NCBI RefSeq assembly: GCF_009363555.1
Contig: NZ_CP045374.1
Location: 1-64,000 of the forward strand
Direction of reading: 5' to 3'
Source: Sulfitobacter sp. THAF37
GTDB lineage: Bacteria > Pseudomonadota > Alphaproteobacteria > Rhodobacterales > Rhodobacteraceae
DNA: 64,000 nt
Shown one piece after another: positions 9,383 to 18,525 of this stretch. The notes below the pieces were generated by a model. It searched no databases. It had not been told where the DNA came from and was given only the letters and a program-made list of their open reading frames with translations. The translations under genes and the position numbers were made by a program. Numbering within the stretch: position 1 is the first letter of the stretch; every line of letters begins with the position of its first letter.

Positions 9383-10270
9383 CTAACGTTTTTTCTGCGC
9401 CGACCAATACGCCTGGCTCTCTGCCCGGACGGTCTCGTAAGATCTGATTCGTTCCCGGGCGGTCTCGCCTCCGGCCACGACCAGTTGCGCGATGAGCGCC
9501 TCGATCAGCGCCATGGCACCGGCGTAGCATCCGAAATGATGCGGCGACAGGGTAGAGGCGGTCAGGGTTTCGTCGGCGCTGAAGTCCGGTGCGACGATTG
9601 CGCTGTCGGATATCATTATTAATTTCAGACCCTTCCGGCGCGCCAGCTTGCAGGCTTCGATGGTTTCGCGGGAATAGGGTGTAAACGTCAAGGCGATCAA
9701 CACATCGTCCGGCGTGGCGTCGTGCAATTCGTCGACCGGGCTGTTCATATGCCGCGGGATCAGCTGCAGCGACGGCAGCGCCATCCGCCCCACGTAATGC
9801 AGGTAATAGGCCAGCGCGTAGGTCGCCCGCACCGCAGTCAGGTAGACGGTGGGTGCGCCCATCAGCATGCCGACGACCCTCTGCATCTGTGCGGCATCCT
9901 GCAGTTCCATCGTTCGCTGCACGATTCCCATGCTGTTGAGCGAGGCGTCGGCCTGGATACTCCCGATCTCTCCTCCTTCGCGCAGACGTTGGACCCAGGC
10001 GGGGGTTTCCACCACGACAGCCGCCGACACCAGTGCCTGCCGGAACGGTTCGCGCATCTCGTCGTAGCCGCCGAAGCCCAGCCGTTCGGCCAGCCGGACA
10101 AGGGTATATGTGCTGACCCCGGCTTTCTTCGCCGTCTGCCGGATCGGGTCCAGTCCGAAATCGGAGGGATGGTCGATGACGTATTTGGCGCCCGTCCGCA
10201 GCCCCCTGGGCAAGTTCGGAATTTCATCCCTGAGGGTCGCGAGAATGCGGTTTCTAAGGGTAGGGTCCAT
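9383..10270 (-). CDS. RpiR/MurR-family transcriptional regulator (HTH + SIS domain)
   Basis: 295 residues from the ATG at 10270 (MDPTLRNRILATL); an upstream TTG at 10342 would add an N-terminus atypical for the family. Residues ~1-75 form the RpiR helix-turn-helix (LDPIRQTAKKAGVSTYTLVRLAERLGF). Residues ~120-250 form a SIS sugar-phosphate-type binding domain (GAPTVYLTAVRATYALAYYLHY, then DVLIALTFTPYSRETIEA). It is divergent from the BKACE/aminotransferase/ABC operon that starts at 10394 and is its most likely regulator. The paired direct repeats at 10318-10349 are candidate binding sites. Confidence 0.88.
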   Translation of the reverse strand: MDPTLRNRILATLRDEIPNLPRGLRTGAKYVIDHPSDFGLDPIRQTAKKAGVSTYTLVRLAERLGFGGYDEMREPFRQALVSAAVVVETPAWVQRLREGGEIGSIQADASLNSMGIVQRTMELQDAAQMQRVVGMLMGAPTVYLTAVRATYALAYYLHYVGRMALPSLQLIPRHMNSPVDELHDATPDDVLIALTFTPYSRETIEACKLARRKGLKLIMISDSAIVAPDFSADETLTASTLSPHHFGCYAGAMALIEALIAQLVVAGGETARERIRSYETVRAESQAYWSAQKKR

Positions 10271-10317
10271 CTGAACTGATGTCTCCACGAAGGAACATTC
10301 GTTATTTTTCCTGACCG

Positions 10318-10349
10318 TTGACGCAAATCGTTTTTGACGCAAGGGTCAT
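10318..10349. promoter_or_regulatory. Two direct repeats TTGACGCAA in the RpiR/BKACE intergenic region
   Basis: TTGACGCAA occurs at 10318-10326 and again at 10334-10342, 16 bases apart start to start (about one and a half helical turns), between the divergent RpiR gene and the BKACE operon. The position and repetition suggest an operator for the RpiR protein. TTGACG could also serve as a -35-like element, so promoter overlap is possible. Confidence 0.45.
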
Positions 10350-10393
10350 TGCAGAAATGCGGACCCGAAAGACGCAGAATGAGAGCCTGAACC

Positions 10394-11152
10394 ATGACCC
10401 GACCCTTTATCATGGTCGCGCCGAACGGCGCGCGGCGCGACAGGGCGGATCACCCCGCCGTGCCCGTCACCATGGACCAGATCGCCGCGACCGCCGTGGC
10501 CTGTGCCGCTGCCGGTGCCGACGCCCTGCACCTGCATGTGCGCGACGACGCGGGACAGCATTCGCTTGACGCGGGGCGTTACCTTGAAACGCTTGCCGAG
10601 GTCGCCGCCAAGGCGCCCGACCTGCGGCTGCAGATCACGACAGAGGCGGGCGGCACGTTCGACGTGGCAGCGCAGCTGGCCTGTCTTGCAGCGGTGAAAC
10701 CCGGTTGGGCCTCCATCTCGGTGCGTGAGATCGCGCGCGACCCGACGCTGGCGGCACGGGTCTATGGCACCTGTGCCGACAATGGGACCGAGGTGCAGCA
10801 TATCCTGTACGACACGGACGACATCGCGCAGCTGAAACGCTGGCAGGCCGACGGCACAGTGCGGGCCGGTCAGGACGCCGTGCTCTTTGTGCTGGGCCGC
10901 TACACACCGGGCCAGGTCTCGACCTCCGACGACCTGCGCCCGTTCCGCGATGCCCTGCCCGAAGCGACGGACTGGATGGTCTGTGCCTTTGGCCCTCAGG
11001 AACACGACTGCCTGCTCGCCGCGGCGCGTGCAGGCGGCGCCCTGCGCGTCGGGTTCGAAAACAGCCTGACCGATCATTGCAACCGACCCCATCGCGACAA
11101 CGCCGCTTCGGTCGCGGCGCTGCGTTCCTTGTTGGAGAACCATCTGTCATGA
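10394..11152 (+). CDS. BKACE-family beta-keto acid cleavage enzyme
   Basis: 252 residues from the ATG at 10394. It belongs to the family of 3-keto-5-aminohexanoate cleavage enzyme (Kce), a zinc-dependent TIM barrel that condenses a beta-keto acid with acetyl-CoA and releases acetoacetate plus a new CoA thioester. The zinc-binding HxH is seen as LHLHVRD (His46, His48), and the late GFEN segment near residue 225 gives the conserved Glu. The protein is shorter than the usual 270-310 residues, with trimmed loops. It is the first gene of a run of six on one strand, overlapping the aminotransferase by four bases (ATGA). The keto acid is unknown; the next gene suggests it arises by transamination. 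Confidence 0.85.
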   Translation: MTRPFIMVAPNGARRDRADHPAVPVTMDQIAATAVACAAAGADALHLHVRDDAGQHSLDAGRYLETLAEVAAKAPDLRLQITTEAGGTFDVAAQLACLAAVKPGWASISVREIARDPTLAARVYGTCADNGTEVQHILYDTDDIAQLKRWQADGTVRAGQDAVLFVLGRYTPGQVSTSDDLRPFRDALPEATDWMVCAFGPQEHDCLLAAARAGGALRVGFENSLTDHCNRPHRDNAASVAALRSLLENHLS

Positions 11153-12483
11153 CGCACAGCCACGTCTTCCCCCGCCATTGCCACGCCGAGTTTCCGACCG
11201 CTGTCGGCGGCGACGGGTGCTATCTGATTGATGCCGCCGGCAAACGCTATTTCGACGGATCCGGCGGTGCGGCGGTGTCCTGTCTCGGCCATTCAAACGA
11301 CCGGGTGCGCGCGGCGATCAAGGCGCAGGTCGATCAGCTCGCCTTTGCCCATACCGGATTTTTCACCTCTGAGCCTGCCGAAGAACTGGCCGATCTGCTG
11401 ATAGCCAATGCGCCGGGCGACCTGGACCGGGTCTATTTCGTCTCGGGCGGGTCCGAGGCGGTGGAAAGCGCCATCAAGCTGGCGCGCCAGTACCATGTCG
11501 AGAACGGCGCGCCGCAGCGCCGCCATCTGATCGCCCGCCGCCAGAGCTATCACGGCAACACGATCGGCGCGCTGTCGGCAGGCGGCAACGCGTGGCGACG
11601 CCAGCAATTCGGCCCCCTGCTGGTCGAGATGAGCCACATCGCGCCCTGCTATGAATACGCCGACCGCCCGGACGACGAGTCCGCCGAGGCCTACGGCCAG
11701 CGCGTCGCCAACGAACTGGAGGCCGAGATCCTGCGCCTCGGCGAGGACAGCGTCATGGCCTTCATCGCCGAGCCGGTGGTCGGTGCGACGCTCGGCGCGG
11801 TGCCTGCGGTGCCGGGATACTTCCGCCGCGTGCGCGAAGTCTGCGACCGCTACGGCGTCCTGCTGATCCTCGACGAGGTCATGTGCGGCATGGGCCGGAC
11901 GGGGCACCTCTTTGCCTGCGAGGCTGACGGCGTCGCTCCGGACATCCTGTGTATCGCCAAGGGTCTCGGCGCGGGCTACCAACCGATCGGGGCGATGCTC
12001 TGCTCGGCCCGCATCTATGACACCATCGCCTGCGGTACGGGTTTTTTCCAGCACGGGCACACCTATCTCGGCCACCCGGTCGCTGTCGCCGCCGGGCTCG
12101 CCGTTGTGTCGGAACTGCTTGAGAAGGACCTGCCCGCGCGGGTGCGCGGCCTGGGCGGGCATTTGCAGAAGGCGCTTGAAAACCGGTTCGGACAGCACGC
12201 CCATGTCGGCGACATCCGTGGGCGCGGGCTGTTCCGGGGGGTCGAATTCGTGGCCGACCGCACAACGAAGGCCCCGCTCGATCCCTCCCTGGGAGTGGCG
12301 GGCAAGATCAAGAAGGCCGCCCTGGCCGAGGGGCTGATCTGCTATCCGATGCCCGGTACGCGCGACGGGCGGAATGGCGACCACGTGCTGCTGGCCCCGC
12401 CCTTCATCGCCACCGAGACCGAACTTGACGAGATGGTCGAGCGCCTCTCGCGGGCCGTGGATGCGGTGCTGTCCCCCGTCTGA
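11149..12483 (+). CDS. Class III PLP-dependent aminotransferase
   Basis: 444 residues starting at the ATG that overlaps the BKACE stop. Class III (omega-amino acid/acetylornithine type) features: GSGGAAVSCLGH near residue 40, the PLP phosphate-binding VSGGSEAVESAIK at 98-110, the stacking SYHGNTIGAL at 133-141, the LDEVMCGMGRTG loop with Asp242 and the Schiff-base lysine in CIAKGLGAG at Lys271. The likely reaction is amino group transfer from an amino acid or amine taken up by the ABC importer encoded downstream, feeding the BKACE enzyme. Exact substrate cannot be read from sequence. Confidence 0.9.
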   Translation: MTHSHVFPRHCHAEFPTAVGGDGCYLIDAAGKRYFDGSGGAAVSCLGHSNDRVRAAIKAQVDQLAFAHTGFFTSEPAEELADLLIANAPGDLDRVYFVSGGSEAVESAIKLARQYHVENGAPQRRHLIARRQSYHGNTIGALSAGGNAWRRQQFGPLLVEMSHIAPCYEYADRPDDESAEAYGQRVANELEAEILRLGEDSVMAFIAEPVVGATLGAVPAVPGYFRRVREVCDRYGVLLILDEVMCGMGRTGHLFACEADGVAPDILCIAKGLGAGYQPIGAMLCSARIYDTIACGTGFFQHGHTYLGHPVAVAAGLAVVSELLEKDLPARVRGLGGHLQKALENRFGQHAHVGDIRGRGLFRGVEFVADRTTKAPLDPSLGVAGKIKKAALAEGLICYPMPGTRDGRNGDHVLLAPPFIATETELDEMVERLSRAVDAVLSPV

Positions 12484-12508
12484 AAATTTCCCGGACGGAG
12501 CCGTTGCA

Positions 12509-13999
12509 TTGCTGGCCCTGATAACCGGCGAAGGAGTCGCGGCCCAAGACTCCCCGGCCCTGACCGTCGCCTCCCCCGCGCATTTCATGAGCCTCGATCC
12601 TGCTGTCGCCGGGGACAATTTCCTTCATCTTGGCATCGGAGAGACCCTTGTGGATGCCGACACCAATGGCCGCCTGCGGCCCGGCCTGGCGACGGACTGG
12701 TCCGTGTCGGACGACGCGCTGCGCTGGACCTTCACGCTGCGAGACGGCGTGCGCTTCCATGACGACACCATGATGGACGCAGACACGGTCAAAGCCGCGC
12801 TGGACCGTGCGGTTTCCATGCCGGGCGTATTGGACAAGGCCCCGATCGCCGACATTCGGGCCGACGGCAATACGATCGTCGTCGGGTTGAACGAACCCTT
12901 CGCCGCGCTGCCCGCGATGCTGGCGCATTCGTCGACGGTCATCTTCGCGCCTTCGTCATTCGACGGCGATACCGCTGTGGGTTCGGTTGGCACGGGGCCG
13001 TTCCGCATGACTGGCTACGCTCCGCCGCAAAGCCTCGACGCGAAGCGGTTCGACGGCTATTGGGGCGAGAAGGCAAATTTGGAGAGCTTCCGGTATCTTT
13101 CGGCCAGCCGCGCCGAGACACGGGCGCTGATGGCCGAAAGCGGGGATGCCGATCTTGTGTTCACGCTTGACCCCGCCGGGTTCCGACGTCTGCAATCCGT
13201 TGATGGAGTAGAGACAGCAGCGGTGCCGATCCCCCGCACGACCATCATCAAGGTGAATGCAGGCCATCCTTTCCTTGATGCGCCCGAAGCTCGACAGGCG
13301 CTCAGCCTGGCGATTGATCGGGCCGGGATCGCGGCGGGAATCATGCGTTTTCCCGACAGCGGTGCCAATCAGCTGTTTCCGCCCGCGCTGGCGGGCTGGC
13401 ACGTCGACGGTATGGAGCCGCTGGTCACCGACGTCGACCGCGCAAAATCGCTGCTGGCTGAACTGGGTTGGACACCAGGGTCCGACGGCATCCTGACCCG
13501 CGAGGGGGAACGCTTTGCGCTGACGCTGCGCACCTATCCCGATCGGCCGGAGCTGCCGCTGATCGGCGCGGCGCTTCAGGATCAATGGCGGGCCATTGGT
13601 ATTGACCTGACCGTATCGGTCAGCAACTTCTCGGAAATCCCGCAGGGTGACCAGGACGGTTCGCTCGACGTGGCGCTTTATGCGCGAAACTTCGGTCTGA
13701 TTCCCGATCCCATCGGCATCGTGATCCAGGACTACGGCACCGGCGGCGGTGACTGGGGGACGATGAACTGGGACCGGCCCGACGTGGCCGAGGCGGTGAC
13801 GCGGATCTCGCGGGTTGCCGACCTGGCGGAACGGCAGGCGGATATCGACACCGTCGCCCGCGCATTGCAGGAGGATCTGCCTGTGATCCCAGTGCTCTGG
13901 TATCAGCAGACTGTGGCCTGGTCCGGCGATCTGCGCGGGGTCGTGATAGACCCGCTGGAACGGACATACGGCCTGTCTCAGATTTCCCGTGCCGACTGA
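12509..13999 (+). CDS. ABC transporter substrate-binding protein, family 5 (peptide/nickel type)
   Basis: About 496 residues using a TTG at 12509, which lies 8 bases after GGACGGAG; an in-frame ATG at 12461 overlapping the aminotransferase is the alternative. The SBP_bac_5 fold is clear: GETLVDADTNGRLRPGLAT, then LRWTFTLRDGVRFHD, GTGPFRM, and a C-terminal VIPVLWYQQTVAW. It should be a periplasmic receptor for the importer encoded by the next three genes. Odd point: the segment before the mature sequence (LLALITGEGVAA then QDS) lacks the positively charged n-region expected of a signal peptide, so either the start is misjudged or the leader has eroded. Confidence 0.85.
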   Translation: MLALITGEGVAAQDSPALTVASPAHFMSLDPAVAGDNFLHLGIGETLVDADTNGRLRPGLATDWSVSDDALRWTFTLRDGVRFHDDTMMDADTVKAALDRAVSMPGVLDKAPIADIRADGNTIVVGLNEPFAALPAMLAHSSTVIFAPSSFDGDTAVGSVGTGPFRMTGYAPPQSLDAKRFDGYWGEKANLESFRYLSASRAETRALMAESGDADLVFTLDPAGFRRLQSVDGVETAAVPIPRTTIIKVNAGHPFLDAPEARQALSLAIDRAGIAAGIMRFPDSGANQLFPPALAGWHVDGMEPLVTDVDRAKSLLAELGWTPGSDGILTREGERFALTLRTYPDRPELPLIGAALQDQWRAIGIDLTVSVSNFSEIPQGDQDGSLDVALYARNFGLIPDPIGIVIQDYGTGGGDWGTMNWDRPDVAEAVTRISRVADLAERQADIDTVARALQEDLPVIPVLWYQQTVAWSGDLRGVVIDPLERTYGLSQISRAD

Positions 14000-14032
14000 C
14001 CGACCGGACCGATCAGCCAAAAGGGCAAAGCC

Positions 14033-14974
14033 ATGAAATCTTTCTCTGCAGGCCTCGGTGGCCGCGCCCTGCAGGCCTTGATCGTCGCACTGGTGGTCGG
14101 TGTGGCCAGTTTCGCCATGATGCACGCGCTGCCCGGCGACGCGGCATTCCGGATCGCCGCAGGGCGCTACGGATATGACGTTGCGGATGCGGCGGCAGCG
14201 GCGGCGGTGCGCGCCGAATTGGGCCTCGACCGGCCGATGATGGTGCAGCTGGCCGCCTGGCTGGGTGAGCTTCTGACCTTCGACCTCGGCCGTTCTTCCG
14301 TGACCGGTATGCCGATCGCGACAGAGCTGGGACATCTTTCGTCCAATTCCTTCGTTCTCGCCCTGGCGGCTGTACTGCTGTCGCTGGTGATCGCGGTGCC
14401 CATCGGACTGCTGGCGGCGGTGTCGCCCGGCGGTCTGCTGGACCGCGGCTTGCTGTGGGTCTCCATCGCATTGCGGGCCACGCCGGCCTTCGTGCTGGGG
14501 ATCGCGCTGATGCTGGGACTGGCGGTACAGCTTCGGCTGACGCCGGTCGCAGGCCACGGCACGGCGGCCAACATGTTCCTGCCGACACTCACCCTGGGCA
14601 TCGGTTTGGCGGCTGTATCCAGCCGGGTGGTCCGAGACGCGGTTGTTGATGTCATGCGCTCGGACCAGTTCCGCTTTGCGCGGGCGAAAGGGCTTTCCCT
14701 GCGCTCCGCCGTCGGGCGCCATGTGGTGCGCAACGCGGCGATACCGGTGGTTTCCTATGTCGGCGTGCAGTTGGCCTATTTGATCGAGGGCGTCGTGATC
14801 GTCGAGGTGCTGTTCGCCTATCCCGGCGTGGGCCATGCATTGGTACACGCGATTTTCGGCCGCGACGTGCCAATGGTGCAGGGCACGGCGCTGGCGCTTG
14901 GTCTGTTCTATGTTGCGCTCAGCACGATCATAGACCTTATGTGCCGCGGTCTCGATCCACGGGGGCGCCCATGA
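14033..14974 (+). CDS. ABC transporter permease, DppB/OppB type
   Basis: 313 residues with about six membrane segments. It has the N-terminal QALIVALVVGVASFAMMHALPGD helix typical of DppB proteins, a cytoplasmic loop carrying the EAA-like segment (SRVVRDAVVDVMRSDQFRFARAKGL), and EVLFAYPGVGHALVHAIFGRD near the end. It forms the inner-membrane channel with the next gene product, with which it overlaps by four bases. Confidence 0.9.
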   Translation: MKSFSAGLGGRALQALIVALVVGVASFAMMHALPGDAAFRIAAGRYGYDVADAAAAAAVRAELGLDRPMMVQLAAWLGELLTFDLGRSSVTGMPIATELGHLSSNSFVLALAAVLLSLVIAVPIGLLAAVSPGGLLDRGLLWVSIALRATPAFVLGIALMLGLAVQLRLTPVAGHGTAANMFLPTLTLGIGLAAVSSRVVRDAVVDVMRSDQFRFARAKGLSLRSAVGRHVVRNAAIPVVSYVGVQLAYLIEGVVIVEVLFAYPGVGHALVHAIFGRDVPMVQGTALALGLFYVALSTIIDLMCRGLDPRGRP

Positions 14975-15786
14975 GCGACATGTTGACCGTTCCGTCCCGC
15001 CGCACACCTGCGACCGGGCGTCTCATGGCGGCAGGCTTGCTGATTGTCATCGCCCTGCTTGCAATCGCCGGTCCCGACACCTTTGGACTGGATCCCGCCC
15101 GTCAGTCGCTGATGGACACGCTCGCCCCGGCGGGACAGGGGCATCTGCTGGGCACGGACCATCTGGGCCGGGACATGGCCGCCCGGCTGCTGTCGGGGGC
15201 GCGGCTGACACTGGGGCTCGCGGTTTTGTCGGTGGTGACGGCGGCGGTGCCGGGCACGGCGCTCGGCATCCTGGCCGGCTGGTTCGGGAGCTGGCCCGAC
15301 CGGGTCGCCACCGCGCTGTCGGACGCCGTTCTGGCGCTGCCCGGCTTGCTGCTGGTGCTGATGCTGGCGGCGATCTCTCCGGGATCGTGGTGGGCGCTCT
15401 ATGTCGGGCTGTCACTGACGCTCTGGGTCGAATACTTCCGCTTTACCCGCGCACAGGTTCGCATCCTGGTCCGTGCCCCGGCGGTCGAGGCATCGCGGAT
15501 GCTGGGCTTTGGCCGCGCCTATATCGTGCGGCGCCATTTGTTGCCCGAACTTTTGCCCGGCCTGCTGACCGTTGCCGCCTTTGGCGCGGCGACGGCGGTG
15601 ACGGCGGTGGCCGCCCTTGGCTTTGTCGGCGTGGGTTTGCGTCCCCCGACGGCAGAATGGGGCGTGATGATGATCGACCTGTTGCCCTATTGGCGCGAGG
15701 CACCCTGGTTGCTGCTGCAACCGGTGATCTGCCTGGCCGTGACGGTGATCGCGTTGCATATTGCCGCCGGAAGAACCCTGCGATGA
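14971..15786 (+). CDS. ABC transporter permease, DppC/OppC type
   Basis: 271 residues from the ATG that overlaps the previous stop. DppC-type hallmarks: GTDHLGRDMAARLLSGARLTL near residue 60, a permease loop with RAPAVEASRMLGFGRAYIVRRHLLPE, and GVGLRPPTAEWGVMM near the C-terminus. It is the second membrane half of the importer and overlaps the ATPase gene by four bases, which indicates translational coupling throughout the operon. Confidence 0.9.
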   Translation: MSDMLTVPSRRTPATGRLMAAGLLIVIALLAIAGPDTFGLDPARQSLMDTLAPAGQGHLLGTDHLGRDMAARLLSGARLTLGLAVLSVVTAAVPGTALGILAGWFGSWPDRVATALSDAVLALPGLLLVLMLAAISPGSWWALYVGLSLTLWVEYFRFTRAQVRILVRAPAVEASRMLGFGRAYIVRRHLLPELLPGLLTVAAFGAATAVTAVAALGFVGVGLRPPTAEWGVMMIDLLPYWREAPWLLLQPVICLAVTVIALHIAAGRTLR

Positions 15787-17192
15787 GCCCGCATCTCGAA
15801 GCCACCCGCCTGAGCGTCTCGACCTCCGGGGGCCGACTGCTCGTCGGTCCGGTGGATCTGGACCTGAAAGGCGGTCAGCCACTGACAATCCTGGGCGAGA
15901 CCGGGGCAGGCAAGAGCCTGATCGCCCAAGCCCTGCTTGGCATGCTGCCTGACGGCCTGACGGCCACCGGCGAGGTCGCACTGGAAGGCACCCGGATCGA
16001 CACGCTGTCACCGCGCCGCCGCGCGCGGCTTTGGGGTCGCCGTTTGGCGCTGTTGCCGCAAGAGCCGTGGCGCGCGTTGGATCCGACGATGAAGGCGCTT
16101 GAACAGGTCGCGGAAACCCACCAGTTGGTCGCGGGACAGAAGGTCGAGACCGCCGCAATTTCGGCCCGCGCCGATTTCTCGGCGCTGCGGCTGGAGGGGG
16201 CAGAAGAGCGGTTGCCCGGTGCGCTGTCGGGCGGCATGGCGCAACGGGTGGCATTTGCCGCCGCGCGCGCGGGCGGTGCGCCGGTGTTTCTGGCTGACGA
16301 GCCGACGAAAGGGCTTGATGCCGCGTTGCGCGACGACGTTGTCCGGCTGCTTGCCGCCGAAGTGGCCGAGGGAGCGGCGCTGTTGACCATCACGCATGAC
16401 GTGGCCGTGGCCCGGGCCCTTGGGGGCGATGTGCTGATCCTGCGGGATGGCGCCATCGTCGAGGTCGGACCGGCGGACAGGGTTCTGGACGCGCCCACCT
16501 CGGCATATGGTCGCGCCCTTGTCGAGGCGGACCCGGGGCGCTGGCCTGTTGTGGCCGGGCCTGCCCCATCCGGCGCGACGGTCCTGTCGGCAGAAGGACT
16601 TGCGGTGGCGCGTGGCGGCCACCGGCTGCTGTCAGATTTCGCGATGGATCTGCACGCGGGAGAACGGCTGGCCATCACGGGGCGCAGCGGGTCTGGCAAG
16701 ACGTCGTTGCTGGACACCCTGGCCGGGCTGCTGGTGCCCGCGGCGGGCCAGGTGCGGCGCGGCGCCGACATGGGGCCCTGGGGGCTGCAAAAACTGTATC
16801 AGGATCCGCCGGCGGCGTTTCCGCCGAAGGTCGATATCGGCCGCACGCTCGAAGACCTCGCCCGTCGTCACGACCTGCCACGCGGCCGGATCGAAGGCTT
16901 GATGGAACGGCTGCACTTGTCCGCTGACCTGCTGGCACGGCGGCCGGATGCAGTTTCGGGCGGAGAGCTGCAGCGCCTCGCACTGGCGCGCGTCCTGGCG
17001 TTGTCGCCGCATGTGATCCTGGCCGACGAACCGACTTCGCGCCTGGACCCGGTGACGCAGCGCGCGGTGATGGAGGTCATCGGCGAGGTGGCGCAGGAGA
17101 ACAGCGTGGCCGTCCTGCTGGTCACTCACAACCCCGATATCGCAACCCGTTGGGCGCATTCGACGCGAGAGGTCTGCCCTGGATCGTCATGA
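15783..17192 (+). CDS. Double-domain ABC ATPase (DppD-DppF fusion) of a peptide-type importer
   Basis: 469 residues with two complete nucleotide-binding domains. The first has Walker A GETGAGKS near residue 38, signature LSGGMAQRV and Walker B VFLADEPTKGLD. The second has Walker A GRSGSGKTS near residue 300, signature SGGELQRLALARVLAL and Walker B VILADEPTSRLD. A single fused ATPase replaces the separate DppD and DppF of typical systems. The C-terminus stops soon after the switch histidine (VTHNPDIA), so the usual ~60-residue oligopeptide-transporter C-terminal extension is absent. It completes the operon running from 10394. Confidence 0.9.
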   Translation: MSPHLEATRLSVSTSGGRLLVGPVDLDLKGGQPLTILGETGAGKSLIAQALLGMLPDGLTATGEVALEGTRIDTLSPRRRARLWGRRLALLPQEPWRALDPTMKALEQVAETHQLVAGQKVETAAISARADFSALRLEGAEERLPGALSGGMAQRVAFAAARAGGAPVFLADEPTKGLDAALRDDVVRLLAAEVAEGAALLTITHDVAVARALGGDVLILRDGAIVEVGPADRVLDAPTSAYGRALVEADPGRWPVVAGPAPSGATVLSAEGLAVARGGHRLLSDFAMDLHAGERLAITGRSGSGKTSLLDTLAGLLVPAAGQVRRGADMGPWGLQKLYQDPPAAFPPKVDIGRTLEDLARRHDLPRGRIEGLMERLHLSADLLARRPDAVSGGELQRLALARVLALSPHVILADEPTSRLDPVTQRAVMEVIGEVAQENSVAVLLVTHNPDIATRWAHSTREVCPGSS

Positions 17193-17310
17193 CACCGCTG
17201 GCTCCAGGCGGTCTGGTGCATCGCTCTGGCCTAATTCGCTCCGAGGGGTGTGTGGCCGGCACAGCGGATCATCAATGGGCAGTCGGGCAAGGGTTGCCTG
17301 CTTGCCCCTC

Positions 17311-18525
17311 TCAGGCCACTGCGTGGTTTATCGCGCATTGCCGCCAGAGATGGGACAGCGCGTTGACCAGATGCGCCAGGTCCTGATCGGTATGCAGCGG
17401 CGAGGGGGTAAAGGGCAGCCGCTCCGTCCCCTTGGGGACCGTGGGATAATTGATGGGCTGCACGTAGATGTCCCATTCCAGCATCAGGTAGTCGGCCAGC
17501 ATCCGTGTCTTTACAGGGTCCTTGATCATCACGGGGATGATGTGACTGGAGTTGTGCATATGCGGGATGCCCGCCCGGTCCAGCATCGCCCGCAGCTTGG
17601 CGACCTGACGTTGCTGCAAGTCGCGTTCAAGGCTGCTGTTCTTGAGGTGGATGATCGACGCCCGCGCGGCCGCGGCCACGGCGGGCGGCAGGGCGGTGGT
17701 AAAGATAAACCCACTGGAAAAGCTGCGGATGAAATCGCAAAGTGCTGCGGAGCCGGTGATGTAGCCGCCCACCACGCCGAACGCCTTGCCCAGCGTGCCT
17801 TCGATCAGAGTGATGCGGTCCGCAAGGCCCTCACGCTCTGACACGCCGCCGCCGCGAGGGCCGTACATGCCCACGGCGTGCACCTCGTCGAGATAGGTCA
17901 TCGCGCCGAATTTCTCGGCCACCTCGACGATCTCGCGCATCGGGCAGATGTCGCCGTCCATCGAATAGACGGATTCAAAGGCAACGATCTTTGGGACATT
18001 GGCGGGCAGGGCGGCCAGTTTGGATTCAAGATCAGCCACATCATTGTGCTGCCAGATCACCTTCTGCGCGCGGGAATGGCGGATGCCCTCGATCATGCTG
18101 GCGTGGTTGCCGGAATCCGACAGGATCACGCAGTTCTCAAGGCGGCTGCCAAGGCAGGACAGGGCCGCCCAGTTCGACACATAGCCCGAGGTGAACAGAA
18201 GCGCGGCCTCCTTTCCGTGCAGGTCGGCCAGCTCGGCCTCCAGCAGCAGGTGATCGTGGTTGGTGCCCGAAATGTTGCGCGTCCCGCCCGCGCCGGTACC
18301 GGTGCGGCGGGCCGCCTCGCACATTGCCTCGATCACCAGGGGGTTCTGACCCATGCCAAGGTAATCATTCGAACACCAGACCGTCACATCGCGCTTTTCA
18401 CCGTCCACGTGGTTGGACGCGCGCGGGAACTTGCCGCATTTGCGTTCCAACTCGGCAAAATAGCGATAGTTGCCCTCCTGCTTGAGCTGGTCGATCTGGT
18501 CTTGAAAAAGAGCATCAAAGTTCAT
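17311..18525 (-). CDS. hemA: 5-aminolevulinate synthase
   Basis: 404 residues from the ATG at 18525; the frame runs further up but the ATG ([21 protein letters not shown]) matches family N-termini. The enzyme condenses glycine and succinyl-CoA to 5-aminolevulinate (C4 pathway of tetrapyrrole synthesis) with PLP. Visible hallmarks: [59 protein letters not shown] and the PLP lysine in [14 protein letters not shown]. It overlaps the puhE stop by 11 bases, the order seen at the end of roseobacter photosynthesis gene clusters. It appears intact although most of its partners are broken, as expected for a gene also needed for haem and cobalamin-type tetrapyrroles. Confidence 0.95.
   Translation of the reverse strand: MNFDALFQDQIDQLKQEGNYRYFAELERKCGKFPRASNHVDGEKRDVTVWCSNDYLGMGQNPLVIEAMCEAARRTGTGAGGTRNISGTNHDHLLLEAELADLHGKEAALLFTSGYVSNWAALSCLGSRLENCVILSDSGNHASMIEGIRHSRAQKVIWQHNDVADLESKLAALPANVPKIVAFESVYSMDGDICPMREIVEVAEKFGAMTYLDEVHAVGMYGPRGGGVSEREGLADRITLIEGTLGKAFGVVGGYITGSAALCDFIRSFSSGFIFTTALPPAVAAAARASIIHLKNSSLERDLQQRQVAKLRAMLDRAGIPHMHNSSHIIPVMIKDPVKTRMLADYLMLEWDIYVQPINYPTVPKGTERLPFTPSPLHTDQDLAHLVNALSHLWRQCAINHAVA

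Noticed and set aside
9161..9622. Plus-strand frame overlapping the end of the RpiR gene
   Set aside because: Half of it is antisense to the RpiR gene and the rest has no motif or good start.
12956..15007. Long minus-strand open frame
   Set aside because: Antisense to the receptor and first permease gene of the BKACE-linked importer; low-complexity Arg/Gln/His-rich.
17193..17310. Possible terminator or small gene between the convergent ATPase and hemA genes
   Set aside because: No convincing hairpin with T-run and no motif-bearing frame in this short gap.
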